64,000 nt of DNA from Betaproteobacteria bacterium (lineage in GTDB: Bacteria; Pseudomonadota; Gammaproteobacteria; Burkholderiales; Rhodocyclaceae). The stretch's first letter is position 1. Every line of letters begins with the position of its first letter. A program made the translations under genes and the position numbers. The stretch lies in assembly GCA_020621865.1 (NCBI GenBank), contig JAHRYW010000002.1, positions 74,778 to 138,777 of the forward strand, read 5' to 3'. This document shows positions 1 to 8,890 of this stretch, in pieces. The notes under the pieces are model-generated. The model did no database searches and was not told the origin of the DNA. It worked only from the letters and a program-made list of their open reading frames with translations.

Positions 1-161
1 ACGCAGCAGCCGCAAATGAAGGCAGGGTCGTTGGCATTGCGCATGCCATGGGCCAGGCAGGCCAAAACACCGCATAGCTTGCAGGCGCCGACGGCGTCGC
101 CTGGGCTTTGACCGTTGATGGTGTCGTAGCGCCGTTCGCAAAGGTAACAACTCGCGCCCAT
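1..161 (-). CDS. Cys-rich small protein, 3' end outside window
   Basis: This ORF is not in the track because it runs off the left edge. From an ATG at 161, preceded by GGGAGA, it reads 53 residues without a stop. It has CYLC, CKLC and a CGCC pair, so six or more cysteines in a zinc-ribbon or rubredoxin-like spacing, plus a histidine in LAHG. The role is unknown. It is read in the same direction as the sulfur/thiol genes to its right, about 108 bp from the YeeE gene. I do not recognise a named family. Confidence 0.6.
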   Translation of the reverse strand, partial: MGASCYLCERRYDTINGQSPGDAVGACKLCGVLACLAHGMRNANDPAFICGCC

Positions 162-269
162 GGTCGTCTCCCGAGTGCATTGCAATGGGTGATTCAAGAC
201 GTTTCTATGACTATGCCAAGCAATAGAAAGTTCGGATTGCAGAGGCTGATGATCAGCTTGGCAAAGGCG

Positions 270-1370
270 TTAGGGCAGTGCTGCCAGTTCTCCTTGGGGG
301 GCGTCATCGGCCATTGCCAGCCGCTTTGCTGGCCGGTCGATCAGCCGATGGGCCAGTCCGGCACCCAGCCACATGCCGATCAGCGACAGCCAGGCGGTCA
401 GCGCGAAAATGGCGGCGCCGGAGACGCCCGCGCCGACCGCGCAGCCGCCGGCCAGCATGCCGCCGAAGCCCATGCACACGGCCCCGGCCAGGTAGCGGCG
501 CATGCTGTGGCCGTCCTTGAAGCCTTCCAGCCTCAGTTCGCGGCCGAGCAGGGCGGCGACGAAGGAGCCGAGGACGACGCCGGGGACCAGGCCGATATTG
601 AAATTCCACGGCTGGCCGGGCGGCGACAGAACGAGCATCAGGATGTCGGCCGAGGGGCCGGTGAAGCTCAGGCTCTGCACCGGCACGATCTCAAAGGACT
701 GCGTGCTGAACTGGTAGGTGGCCAGCCAGGCCAGTGCGACCGACAGGCCGACCCCGATGCCGCTCAGCCATTCCAGGTGGCGCAGGCGGCTGCGCAGCAC
801 GAAGAGGATGCCGGCGACCAGCCAGATGGCGCCGAAGACGATGCCGCCGCCGTGGCCGAGGTGGGCGCTGGCCAGCAGGTCGCGCTGTTCACCGGCGATG
901 GTCCACAGGCCGGACAGCCATTGGCGCAAGGGGGAGAGCACGCCGTTCAGCGAGGCCTGGGCGGTGACGGCGAAAATCAGCCCGGTGAGCAGGGCGCGCA
1001 GGTTGCCGTTGGCGGCCAGCACCAGCATCCGGGACGAACAGCCGCGCGCCAGGATCATGCCGATGCCGAACAGCAGGCCGCCGATCACGGCGCCGGAAAT
1101 GCTGCCGGTGCTGGCCAGTTGCCGGGCCTGCGAGACATCCAGCCAGCCGCCGCTGATGAACAATTGGGTGGCGATCACGGCGGTGGAAAAGGCGAGCAGC
1201 CAGATGGCCAGCTTGGCCGTGCCGTGCCGGCTCCAGAATTCGACAACGGCCGAGCGCAGGCAGAAGCGCGAGCGCTGGGCGAAAAAGCCGAACCCAATAC
1301 CGATCAGTAGCCCGGCCAGGCTGAGCGCGGTCTTGTCACCGAAGTAGTCGATCAGTTCGTTCACTGTCAT
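270..1370 (-). CDS. YeeE/YedE family sulfur-compound transporter
   Basis: A 366-residue polytopic inner-membrane protein of the YeeE/YedE (sulf_transp) family, members of which import thiosulfate or related sulfur compounds. It has two half-repeats, each with a cysteine-bearing loop after a Gly-rich helix (ARGCSSRM near residue 117 and AGGCAVGAG near 310), the cysteines thought to relay the substrate in this family. An N-terminal RSRFCLR segment is also typical. It is the last gene of a leftward group with a thioredoxin and a metallo-hydrolase, which supports a role in handling reduced sulfur. The actual substrate is inferred, not shown. Confidence 0.85.
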   Translation of the reverse strand: MTVNELIDYFGDKTALSLAGLLIGIGFGFFAQRSRFCLRSAVVEFWSRHGTAKLAIWLLAFSTAVIATQLFISGGWLDVSQARQLASTGSISGAVIGGLLFGIGMILARGCSSRMLVLAANGNLRALLTGLIFAVTAQASLNGVLSPLRQWLSGLWTIAGEQRDLLASAHLGHGGGIVFGAIWLVAGILFVLRSRLRHLEWLSGIGVGLSVALAWLATYQFSTQSFEIVPVQSLSFTGPSADILMLVLSPPGQPWNFNIGLVPGVVLGSFVAALLGRELRLEGFKDGHSMRRYLAGAVCMGFGGMLAGGCAVGAGVSGAAIFALTAWLSLIGMWLGAGLAHRLIDRPAKRLAMADDAPQGELAALP

Positions 1371-1383
1371 GGTGCGCTGCGGC

Positions 1384-1854
1384 CTATTTCGCCTTCACGG
1401 CGGCGATGGATTGCTCGATGGCCGTTTCCAGGTAGCTCGGGTAAAAGTCCGGCAGCCGGGCGCCGACGATGGATTCGGCCAGGCGCTGGCCGTTCGGGCC
1501 GTAGAAGGCGACGACCGGGACCAGCTTGATCTTCTCGCTGGCGGCAAAGCGGGCGTGGGTGGTCCGCTCGCCCCGAAAATCAAGCAGCGGCTGGTCGCTG
1601 TCCTGGTTGATCTGGCGGATCAGCAGCTTGTCGCGGTAGCGTGGTTGGCTGGCCAGCGGCTTCAGGTAGTCGCGCTTGACCGTCTCGCAATACTTGCAGT
1701 CGCGGCGGCTGTAGAGCACGACCAGTGGGCCGCCCAGCCGGGCGGCCTCGGCGGCCTCGGCGCGCAGGTCGGTAGCCGGCGGTTGGTCGTTCGCCGCTAG
1801 CGCCGGGCCGTTGGCTGCCAGCAGGTTGGCGGCCAGTGCCAGAACACCGCGCAT
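1384..1854 (-). CDS. periplasmic thioredoxin-fold protein (SoxW-like)
   Basis: A 156-residue exported thioredoxin-fold protein. The start at 1854 gives a clean signal peptide (MRGVLALAANLLAANGPALA) and has a GGGG Shine-Dalgarno seven bases upstream; an upstream ATG at 1875 is possible, and the longer track ORF is the same frame extended into the gene before it. The redox motif is CKYC in SRRDCKYCETVKRDYL, as in thioredoxins that reduce carrier proteins in the periplasm. It lies between a metallo-beta-lactamase-fold gene and a YeeE gene, resembling the SoxW/SoxH pairing of sulfur-oxidation clusters. The partner protein is unknown. Confidence 0.75.
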   Translation of the reverse strand: MRGVLALAANLLAANGPALAANDQPPATDLRAEAAEAARLGGPLVVLYSRRDCKYCETVKRDYLKPLASQPRYRDKLLIRQINQDSDQPLLDFRGERTTHARFAASEKIKLVPVVAFYGPNGQRLAESIVGARLPDFYPSYLETAIEQSIAAVKAK

Positions 1855-1880
1855 GGTGTTGCCCCAATCGATCATCTGTC

Positions 1881-2891
1881 TCAAAAGCCCGCTGCCTCCG
1901 CTTCCAGGTAGGCGAGGCTGACGTACTTGCCGATGTTCGTCTCGAAACCTTTGGTGTCCCTGGCCCGGCTGGCCACGCGCGGGTCTTTCAGCACCTGCGC
2001 CTTGGCCGCTTCGAGCGGCAGGCCGTCCTTGATCGCCTGTTCGCAGGGGCGGTAGATGCCTTCGAACAGTTCGCGGTTCCATTGCAGGACCTTGGCGCCG
2101 GGTTCGCCGTGGCCGGGCAGCCAGACCGTGCAGCCGGTCTTTTCCAGCGTGTCGTAGGCCTTCAGCGTGCCGAGGTAGGAGCCGTCGTCCATGTTGGCGA
2201 TGCGCCGGTCCATGGCCACGTCGCCGACCAGCATCAGCTTGTCCTCGACGACCTCGACGCAGAGGTCGAAAGGCGTGTGCACGGTGCCGAAATGGTGCAG
2301 GCGCAGCGTCACGTCGCCGAACTTCAATTCAGCGCCGTGTTCCAGCGGCTGCCTGGGCGGCACGACACGGGTGCCGAGCGTGGCCTGGTTGGTCCATTGC
2401 TCCATCAGCGTGCGCCACATGTTGCCCTGCACGCCCTCGATGGCCTTGATCGTGCCCGGGTGGGCGTAGAGCGGCAGGCTGTTGCCGTAGGCCTCGACGT
2501 AGGCATGGTTCCCCAGCCAGTGGTCGCCGTGGTAGTGGGTGTTGATGATGGCGATCACCGGCTTGTTGAAGGTCTTCCTGAGCTGCCGGATGGCCATTTC
2601 GCCGATCTGTACCGAGGCGCCGGAATCGACGACGACCAGCCCCTTGGCGGTGTCGACGAAAGTGATGTTGCACATCATCCCCTGGTTTTCCGGGGTCGGG
2701 AACCCATCCGGCGAGAAGATCATCCAGACGTGCGGCGAGACCTGGCGCAACGGGTGATCCTTGACCGCCGGGCCACGCACGAAATCGTCCATCTCCCTGG
2801 CGAAGGCCTGGATGCTCTGCCACGGCGCAAACTCGGCGGCGGTCAGGGCGCCGAGGGCGGCCGAATGGTGAAGAAACTGGCGGCGGTTCAT
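1881..2891 (-). CDS. Tat-exported metallo-beta-lactamase-fold hydrolase (SoxH-like)
   Basis: A 336-residue MBL-fold protein. The chosen start at 2891 has AGGAG seven bases upstream and opens with NRRQFL, a twin-arginine signal. The zinc-site motif THYHGDHW (HxHxDH) is intact and followed by further histidines (LYAHPGT, LPGHGEP). It resembles SoxH and quinoprotein-associated periplasmic MBL proteins, whose substrates are poorly known. It is the first gene of the leftward group and is divergent from a di-heme cytochrome across a 132 bp spacer. The track ORF of 563 aa is this frame extended through the promoter region and is not the true start. Confidence 0.82.
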   Translation of the reverse strand: MNRRQFLHHSAALGALTAAEFAPWQSIQAFAREMDDFVRGPAVKDHPLRQVSPHVWMIFSPDGFPTPENQGMMCNITFVDTAKGLVVVDSGASVQIGEMAIRQLRKTFNKPVIAIINTHYHGDHWLGNHAYVEAYGNSLPLYAHPGTIKAIEGVQGNMWRTLMEQWTNQATLGTRVVPPRQPLEHGAELKFGDVTLRLHHFGTVHTPFDLCVEVVEDKLMLVGDVAMDRRIANMDDGSYLGTLKAYDTLEKTGCTVWLPGHGEPGAKVLQWNRELFEGIYRPCEQAIKDGLPLEAAKAQVLKDPRVASRARDTKGFETNIGKYVSLAYLEAEAAGF

Positions 2892-3023
2892 GGGGCGTCT
2901 CCTGTTTTTCATCGGGATCTGGCATGCTCCCGTGAGGGCTTGAACAGGCTGCGATTGAAAGCCTGTTGTAAGCGAATTACTATTTAATAATGTACCTATA
3001 TTTGCGATGAAAAGGGGAGTGCC

Positions 3024-3641
3024 GTGAACGTCAAGCAAGGATTTCTGATCGTGGGCGGTCTGTTGTCGGCGCTCGTTTCCGGGGTAGCCATGGCCGATGC
3101 CAAGGCCGACCTGGCACGGGCCGAGGAAATCGTCGGCGGGCGCTGCTTTCTCTGCCACGGCATGGAAGGCGAATCGGCCAGCCCGATCTTCCCCCGCCTG
3201 GCTGGGCAGCATTCGGAATACATCGCCAAGCAGCTCAGCGAATTCAAATCCGGCAAGCGCAAGAGCGACACCATGAAGCCGCAGGCCGAGGACCTGACCC
3301 CGGCCGAAATGAAGGCGCTCGGGCAGTTCTTCGAAGCCAAGAAGCCGAGCGCCCGCCCGGCCAAGGACCCGGAACTGCTCGCCGTCGGCAAGTTCATCTT
3401 CAGCCGCGGCAACCAGTTTTCCGGCCTGCCGGCCTGTTCGACTTGCCATGGCCCCAAGGGCCTGGGCACCCCGCAACTGCCACGCTTGGCCGGCCAGCAC
3501 CCGCGCTACACCGAAGACCAGCTCAAGCAGTTCAACAGCCGCGAACGGACCAATGACAATGCCGTGATGCACACCGTCGCATCCAAACTGACCGAGTTCG
3601 AGCGCAATGCGGTGGCGGAGTACATCGCGACGCTGGATTGA
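3024..3641 (+). CDS. cytochrome c4-type di-heme protein
   Basis: A 205-residue secreted di-heme cytochrome c. The start is GTG, with GGGGAG five bases upstream; an ATG at 3007 is out of frame. A signal peptide ends at AMA. Two CxxCH heme sites are present, CFLCH near residue 42 and CSTCH near residue 140, each followed by a RLAGQH segment, so the protein is a duplicated cytochrome c domain as in cytochrome c4. It probably passes electrons to a terminal oxidase, possibly from the divergent MBL/thioredoxin/YeeE group. A strong terminator follows it. Confidence 0.88.
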   Translation: MNVKQGFLIVGGLLSALVSGVAMADAKADLARAEEIVGGRCFLCHGMEGESASPIFPRLAGQHSEYIAKQLSEFKSGKRKSDTMKPQAEDLTPAEMKALGQFFEAKKPSARPAKDPELLAVGKFIFSRGNQFSGLPACSTCHGPKGLGTPQLPRLAGQHPRYTEDQLKQFNSRERTNDNAVMHTVASKLTEFERNAVAEYIATLD

Positions 3642-3662
3642 ACCCGATCAGCTGAAACAAGA

Positions 3663-3690
3663 ACGGCCGCGAATTGCGGCCGTTTTGCTT
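3663..3690 (+). terminator. intrinsic terminator after the di-heme cytochrome
   Basis: The eight-base perfect arms ACGGCCGC and GCGGCCGT around a GAATT loop are followed by TTTTGCTTT. It sits 22 bases after the cytochrome stop codon. Confidence 0.85.
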
Positions 3691-3776
3691 TGCGGCTGTT
3701 GCTTCAGGCGGCTCGTTTGGCCACGAAAATGGAAAAAGAGTTCATCCGGTAGCCGCCAGCAAGACGTAATCCGGAT

Positions 3777-6128
3777 TTACTCGGGAAGCTCCATGGCCGC
3801 GGGGAGTTTGCTGGCGATGGCCTGTTCGCGCAGATTCCGGGCGACTGCAGGGGCCGCTGCCTTGAGTTTTAGATAAGCCGTTTTGGCAGCAGCCGAGTCC
3901 CCCTCCAGCAGGTAGCTCATTGCGATAATTCCCTGGGCCGGAATTTGGACTTGCTGGCGAGCGAGAAGGAATTGGGCGTGTTCCCGCGATTTCGCCGGCA
4001 AGCGTGCAGCCAGGTAAGCCTGGCTGAGGTAAAAGCGAGCATCGGCGGCTGCGGGAGCCAAGACGATGGCCCTTTCCAGCGCGGGAATTGCCTGTCCCAG
4101 GTTTTTGCTCCGCAATTGCGCCTCGCCTAGGTTGATCCAGCCGTTAGCGAAATCCGGCCCCAGGCGGACAGTCGTTTCCAGGGCTTCGACTGCTTCAGGC
4201 AGGCGGCCCAGTTTCAGGAGGGAATAGCCTTTGCTGCTCCAGGCATTCACGTTGGTCGGGTCTTCCTTCAGGGCTCGTTCCAGATAACCTAGGGCCTGGG
4301 CGATGTCGCCCTTGCGGCCCAGTACCTTGGCGGTGGTAACGCACATTCCGACGTGCCTGGGATCGATCGCCTCGGCTCGGGCAAGTGTTTTCAGCGCGCC
4401 TTCCGTATCTCCCGCCTCGGCCCGGATATCACCCATGTTGACCAGGTCTCCAATGGCCGTCTTGCCCAATTCGTCCATCTTGGTGAAGGCCGCGGCAGCT
4501 TCGCGGAATTGGCGCTGGTCGGCAAGGGTGACGCCATAAATGGCCCATGCTGGCGCAAAATTCGGTGCCATGACCGTTGCCCGGCGCGCATCCTCCAGGG
4601 CTTCATTCTTGCGCCCCAAGGTGCGGCGGGTGATCGCGCGGTTGGTCAGCATTTCGACATTGTTCGGCGCAAGCTGCACTGCTCGATCGAACGCCGCTTC
4701 GGCCTCCGCCAGGCGCTTGACCTGCGTCAGCACATTGCCCAGTCCGCTCCAGTTCTCCGCCGAAGCGGGATTGATTGCAACTGCCTTGCGCAGGGCGTCT
4801 TCCGCTGGTCCCAGGCGTCCTCGCTTCAATTCGGCCAGGCCGATGGCAAGCTGCGTTGTCGATACGCCATGTTCGCCGCCGCTCGAAGCGAGCCGACTCG
4901 CATCGTCCGGTTTGCCGGAAGCAGCAAGTATCTGGGCAAGTCGCTGCTTCATTTCGGCGTCTTCCTCGCCCAGGCGTAGAGCCGTCTGGAAGGCTTGTTG
5001 GGCTGCTCCGGTATCCCCCCTCGCATCCTCAATCAATCCCAGGGTGCGCCAGGCCTGGCTCTGGCCCGGGGTCAGACGCAGGGCTTCCTTGATCTCGCGG
5101 CGCGCTTCGTCCTGTCTTCCTTCGGCGCGTAGCCAGTCGGCACGGAGCATTTTGGATTGCCCATCCCCTGGCTGCAGGTCCATTACTTGCCCCAGGGCCT
5201 TCTCGGCCTCGGCCTTGCGGCCTAGCGAGCGCAAGGTCGCGGCGTACTGTAGCCAGCCGAAGGCATTGTGGTCATCCAACTCAACCGCCTGCTTCAGGCT
5301 GGCGGCGGCTTCTTGAGGCCGGCCTTGGGCGCCTTGAGCCAGACCGAGGAAGGTGAATGCATCAGCCGCCCGGGGGCGAGTCGCCATCCAGGCCCGGGCA
5401 TGGGCTTCAAGGCGGGGCCAGTCATTCGCCTTTTGCAGGGAGACGGCTTCCTCGTTCCAGCGGTGATCCGCTGGCGGCGGTGCGGCAGGCTGCGGCACTT
5501 TACCCTCGGTCGCCAGACGCTCCAGGCCGTCTGATGAAAGGACCAGATTGAGATTTTGCCCGGTCCCTAGAATGGCGGTAGTAATACCGACCAGTTTGCC
5601 CTCGCGGTCAAAGAGTCCTCCGCCGCTGGAGCCTGGCGACACGGCGGCACTGGCGACTATCAATGGGTGTCCGTTCCGTACATCCCTGGTGGTGAGCAGA
5701 CCACGACTGACGGCCAAGCCCAGCCCCAGGGGGTTGCCAACCGCAAATACCGGCTCGCCTGCTGACAATGATGTGCTTGGGCGCAAGGCCACGGCGGGGG
5801 CGCTCAGGCCATCCACTCTCAATAGGCAGATATCTCGATCCGGATCCTGGCGCACCCATTTCCCGGAGAGTTCGCCGCTGGCTGACGCAACACGCAGCGA
5901 AGCTGCCGCCTGCACAACATGGCAGTTGGTGACTACTAGCGCATTGCCGATGACGACTCCGCTGCCCATGCCGTCGTCGGCTCCTTTGTGGTCTAGCGTC
6001 TTGATCGTGACCACGGATGGTGAAACGCGCGCAAACACCATTTGTGCGTCGTCGGCTGACGGTTCCCCGTGGGCGGCCGTTAAGGCCAGGCTCCAGGCCA
6101 AGCCTGCCACGATATTACATGTCTTCAC
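3777..6128 (-). CDS. exported trypsin-like serine protease with TPR repeats
   Basis: A 783-residue protein with a signal peptide, an N-terminal S1C/HtrA-like protease domain (about 25-205) and a long array of TPR repeats to the C-terminus. The triad is complete: His70 in TNCHVV, Asp99 in PDRDICLL, Ser168 in SPGSSGGG. The TPR part (PNNVEMLTNRA, NPASAENWSGLG and similar) would bind partners or substrates. Its start overlaps the stop of the preceding paralogue by ATGA, so the two are translationally coupled and probably made in equal amounts. There is no PDZ domain. The substrate is unknown. Confidence 0.85.
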   Translation of the reverse strand: MKTCNIVAGLAWSLALTAAHGEPSADDAQMVFARVSPSVVTIKTLDHKGADDGMGSGVVIGNALVVTNCHVVQAAASLRVASASGELSGKWVRQDPDRDICLLRVDGLSAPAVALRPSTSLSAGEPVFAVGNPLGLGLAVSRGLLTTRDVRNGHPLIVASAAVSPGSSGGGLFDREGKLVGITTAILGTGQNLNLVLSSDGLERLATEGKVPQPAAPPPADHRWNEEAVSLQKANDWPRLEAHARAWMATRPRAADAFTFLGLAQGAQGRPQEAAASLKQAVELDDHNAFGWLQYAATLRSLGRKAEAEKALGQVMDLQPGDGQSKMLRADWLRAEGRQDEARREIKEALRLTPGQSQAWRTLGLIEDARGDTGAAQQAFQTALRLGEEDAEMKQRLAQILAASGKPDDASRLASSGGEHGVSTTQLAIGLAELKRGRLGPAEDALRKAVAINPASAENWSGLGNVLTQVKRLAEAEAAFDRAVQLAPNNVEMLTNRAITRRTLGRKNEALEDARRATVMAPNFAPAWAIYGVTLADQRQFREAAAAFTKMDELGKTAIGDLVNMGDIRAEAGDTEGALKTLARAEAIDPRHVGMCVTTAKVLGRKGDIAQALGYLERALKEDPTNVNAWSSKGYSLLKLGRLPEAVEALETTVRLGPDFANGWINLGEAQLRSKNLGQAIPALERAIVLAPAAADARFYLSQAYLAARLPAKSREHAQFLLARQQVQIPAQGIIAMSYLLEGDSAAAKTAYLKLKAAAPAVARNLREQAIASKLPAAMELPE

Positions 6129-7930
6129 TGGGTCACCTCCTCGTAGGGGAGAATGGTGTCGCGATAGGCGGCACGGGCGAGTTCAGCATCGATTCCGCGC
6201 AGGGTTTGATAGGCACGCTTGGCATCCTCTCGGCGGCCGACCTGTTGATAGGTTTCCAGCAGAGCAGCCCACAGCTTGCCCTGCTTTGGTTCCAGCTGCA
6301 GTGATCGCTCCATCGCGGGAATTGCTTCGGCTGCCCGCCCCATCGTTGCCAGGACAAAACCATGCTGGCGCCAGTTTTTCGCCACCTCTGGCTGTTTGGC
6401 TACCAGGTCCGCGGTGATCGTCAGGGCATCTGCTCCGAAGTGGGCGTCCTTAAGATTTACCGCCAACTGGTAGCGCCATTCTTCAAAGCCGGGATTGGCT
6501 TTGGCGGCAGATCGGAAGGCCTCGGCAGCTTCGCGATGAGCTTTTTGTTCCGCCAATGCGTAGCCGATTCCACCCCAGGCCCAGTCAGGGTAGTCAAACT
6601 TTTTATCCAGGCTCGTGCGGTAAGCCGCGATTGCCTGCTCGGTACAGCCGAGGCGGGCAAGGACGACGCCCTTCCAATACCAGACCAACGCGCTGTCGGC
6701 GTCGGCAATGGCAACTTGTGCCAGAGCGCCCCATGCCCGCGGTGGGTCGCCAGCGGCCAGATATGCCTGAGCCAAGCTGATTTTTGGCCAGGTGGCGTCG
6801 CCGAAGAGCCCGGATATTCGGCGCCACACGGCAACGGCGCTCCTGCTGTCGCCACGTGCCTGGGCGAGTGCTGCGAGGCTCTGGTAAGCGGGAATCAGCC
6901 ATTGGTCGAGTTCCACGGCCCGGCGAAAGCTTTGCTCAGCTTCGGCGAACTCGCCCATTGACTGCCGTACCTGGCCCAGGAGGAGCCAGGAAACGGCATC
7001 CTCCGAGTTGCCTGCGGTTATCTGCCGGGCCAGAGTCAGGGCTTCCTCTTTCTTGCTGAGTCCAAGTAGCGCTCGGCCGAGCCCCACCGCAACCGTCGAC
7101 GAGCCGGGATCGACGCGGTGCCATTCCTGCCAGCCCCGCAATTCGCCTTCCTTGTCGCCGAGACCACTGGCTGCTGTAACAACGAAGCGCCAGGGATCAG
7201 GGTTGTTCTTTTCTTCCTTTGACCAATTCGCTGCCAGCATTTGCAGGTCGGTCCACTTCTGTTCCTTGGTCAGCAGCACGGCGCGATCAAACTGTCGGAG
7301 GTGGGATACGGCTGCCTGGGCGCGAGTCTCCACTTCACTTATCCAGGCCGCTGGCGAAGCAAAATTGACGTTCTGTCCGTCCCGGCGTCGATAGTCGATG
7401 ATACCCAGCAGCCTTCCTTCTTCATCCAGCAGGGCGCCGCCTTCCGAGCCGGGCGATATTGGAGCGGTAAATTGAATGAAGCTGCCCACGGTGAAGGTTC
7501 GTGTACCGGAGATCACACCTTCGGAAATGCCAATTCCAAGGGCCAAGGCGTTTGAAATGGCGAGAATCCGGCTTCCTGTCGGCGGCGCACTGGTTCCCAC
7601 TGACAAAGGAGTTTCCTTCAGGCCGTCGGTCGCAAGGAGGCAGAGATTGCGTTCCCGGTCTCGGGCTGTCACCGCGGCTGGAAATTTCCCCGATTGGGCC
7701 GTCACCTGCAGGCTGGCCGCGTCCTCGAGGCCGTTGCAGGCAGTTACCAGACGTCCCGCTCCAATCACCGTGGCGGACTGAACTCCCAGGGGCTGCCCCT
7801 TTCCGTTCAGAGCTTCCAAAACCACTATCCCCGCACCTGCCCGGGTGAACACCTCAGCGGGTGTGGCAGCCGTTGCCAGCAACGGGGCGCCTAGACCCCC
7901 CAGAACGACCAGAGTATGAAGTGACCGCAC
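6125..7930 (-). CDS. exported pseudoprotease paralogue with TPR repeats
   Basis: A 601-residue protein with a signal peptide, a trypsin-like domain and TPR repeats, clearly homologous to the next gene. Alignment by eye puts Asn66 (TACNGL) where the catalytic His should be, Asn95 (RERNLCLL) in place of Asp, and Glu163 (PGSEGG) in place of Ser. All three catalytic residues are therefore replaced while the fold motifs remain, so it is almost certainly catalytically dead. It is the first gene of the pair and overlaps the active protease by four bases. A regulatory, scaffolding or substrate-binding partner role is the likely reading. Confidence 0.8.
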   Translation of the reverse strand: MRSLHTLVVLGGLGAPLLATAATPAEVFTRAGAGIVVLEALNGKGQPLGVQSATVIGAGRLVTACNGLEDAASLQVTAQSGKFPAAVTARDRERNLCLLATDGLKETPLSVGTSAPPTGSRILAISNALALGIGISEGVISGTRTFTVGSFIQFTAPISPGSEGGALLDEEGRLLGIIDYRRRDGQNVNFASPAAWISEVETRAQAAVSHLRQFDRAVLLTKEQKWTDLQMLAANWSKEEKNNPDPWRFVVTAASGLGDKEGELRGWQEWHRVDPGSSTVAVGLGRALLGLSKKEEALTLARQITAGNSEDAVSWLLLGQVRQSMGEFAEAEQSFRRAVELDQWLIPAYQSLAALAQARGDSRSAVAVWRRISGLFGDATWPKISLAQAYLAAGDPPRAWGALAQVAIADADSALVWYWKGVVLARLGCTEQAIAAYRTSLDKKFDYPDWAWGGIGYALAEQKAHREAAEAFRSAAKANPGFEEWRYQLAVNLKDAHFGADALTITADLVAKQPEVAKNWRQHGFVLATMGRAAEAIPAMERSLQLEPKQGKLWAALLETYQQVGRREDAKRAYQTLRGIDAELARAAYRDTILPYEEVTQ

Positions 7931-8054
7931 CCTGCTCTCCCATCATCCAAATGAAGGCTGGAAGTTAGCATAATGTCATGCGATAGGCTAAATGAAACTT
8001 CGGGTGGCTACCAAAGGGGCAAGGGAATGATTTGCCGTGCGACCGGCAGTCCGC

Positions 8055-8417
8055 TCAACCCCGGAAAACGAAATAAACCGCGCCCAGGATGCACAGCGCC
8101 GCCCACAGATAGTCGAGCTTCAGCGGCTGGTCCATGTAGAAGACGACGAAGGGCACGAAGACGGCCAGGGTGATGACTTCCTGCAGGATCTTCAGCTGGC
8201 CGAGGTTCAGTTCGGTGTTGCCGATGCGGTTGGCCGGCACCTGCAGCAGGTATTCGAACAACGCGATGCCCCAGGAAATCAGTGCGGCGATCCACCAGGG
8301 TTTTTCGTTGAGATGCTTGAGGTGGGAATACCAGGCGAAGGTCATGAAGACGTTCGACAGGGCCAGCAAGGTCACCGTCTGCCAGAGTACGGGGATGTGC
8401 AGGCCGAAGACGTTCAC
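8055..8417 (-). CDS. DMT-superfamily small membrane protein (DUF486)
   Basis: A 120-residue, four-helix membrane protein of the DUF486 family, recognisable from TFAWYSHLKHL, GIALFEYLLQVPANRIG and the C-terminal AALCILGAVYFVFRG. The family belongs to the drug/metabolite transporter clan but its substrate is not established. It overlaps the folK stop by ATGA and is the last gene of the leftward run from the hda region. The spacer to the protease pair on its left is about 120 bp and holds no clear feature. Confidence 0.85.
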   Translation of the reverse strand: MNVFGLHIPVLWQTVTLLALSNVFMTFAWYSHLKHLNEKPWWIAALISWGIALFEYLLQVPANRIGNTELNLGQLKILQEVITLAVFVPFVVFYMDQPLKLDYLWAALCILGAVYFVFRG

Positions 8418-8890
8418 AAGCGAATGATGCCCTGGTTGGCGACGGCCGGCAGCCAGGCGGCCACCGTGCCGCGACCGGGGATGACCAGCGCCGGGGCGAT
8501 TTCGGCCAGCGGCTGGAGGACAAAGGCGCGCAGGTGCAGGCGGGGGTGGGGCAGGGTCAGGCGCGGCAGGTCGATGAACTGGTCGGCGTAGAGCAGTAGG
8601 TCGAGGTCGAGCGTGCGCGGGCCGTTCTTCTCCGCACGGATGCGGCCAAAGCGTTGTTCGATTTCAAGCAACTGGTCGAGCAAGGCCTCCGGCGCCAGCG
8701 TGGTTTCCAGTTCGGCGACGGCATTGACGAATTCCGGCTGTTCGGTGATCCCGACCGGTGCCGTCCGGTACAGCGAGGAGCTATGGACGACGCGGCTTTC
8801 CGGCAGGTTGGCTAGCGCCGCGAAGGCGGCGCGAACGGTGGCGGCCGGATCGCCGAGATTGGCGCCGAGCGCGACGTAGGCGGTGTTCAT
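8414..8890 (-). CDS. folK: 2-amino-4-hydroxy-6-hydroxymethyldihydropteridine pyrophosphokinase
   Basis: A 158-residue HPPK, which transfers pyrophosphate from ATP to the pterin in folate synthesis. Diagnostic stretches are VALGANLGDP at the N-terminus, SSLYRTAPVG, QPEFVNAV and GPRTLDLDLLLY, the last carrying the Mg-binding Asp residues. The length is normal. It overlaps pcnB by four bases upstream and the DUF486 gene by four bases downstream. pcnB-folK is a widespread proteobacterial pairing. Confidence 0.95.
   Translation of the reverse strand: MNTAYVALGANLGDPAATVRAAFAALANLPESRVVHSSSLYRTAPVGITEQPEFVNAVAELETTLAPEALLDQLLEIEQRFGRIRAEKNGPRTLDLDLLLYADQFIDLPRLTLPHPRLHLRAFVLQPLAEIAPALVIPGRGTVAAWLPAVANQGIIRL

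Noticed and set aside
108-1310. 400-residue plus-strand ORF
   Set aside because: Antisense shadow of the YeeE/YedE gene, rich in Gln/His/Ala, with no domain.
1836-2987. 383-residue plus-strand ORF
   Set aside because: Shadow of the metallo-beta-lactamase-fold gene; that protein has an intact zinc motif and a Tat signal, while this ORF has no domain.
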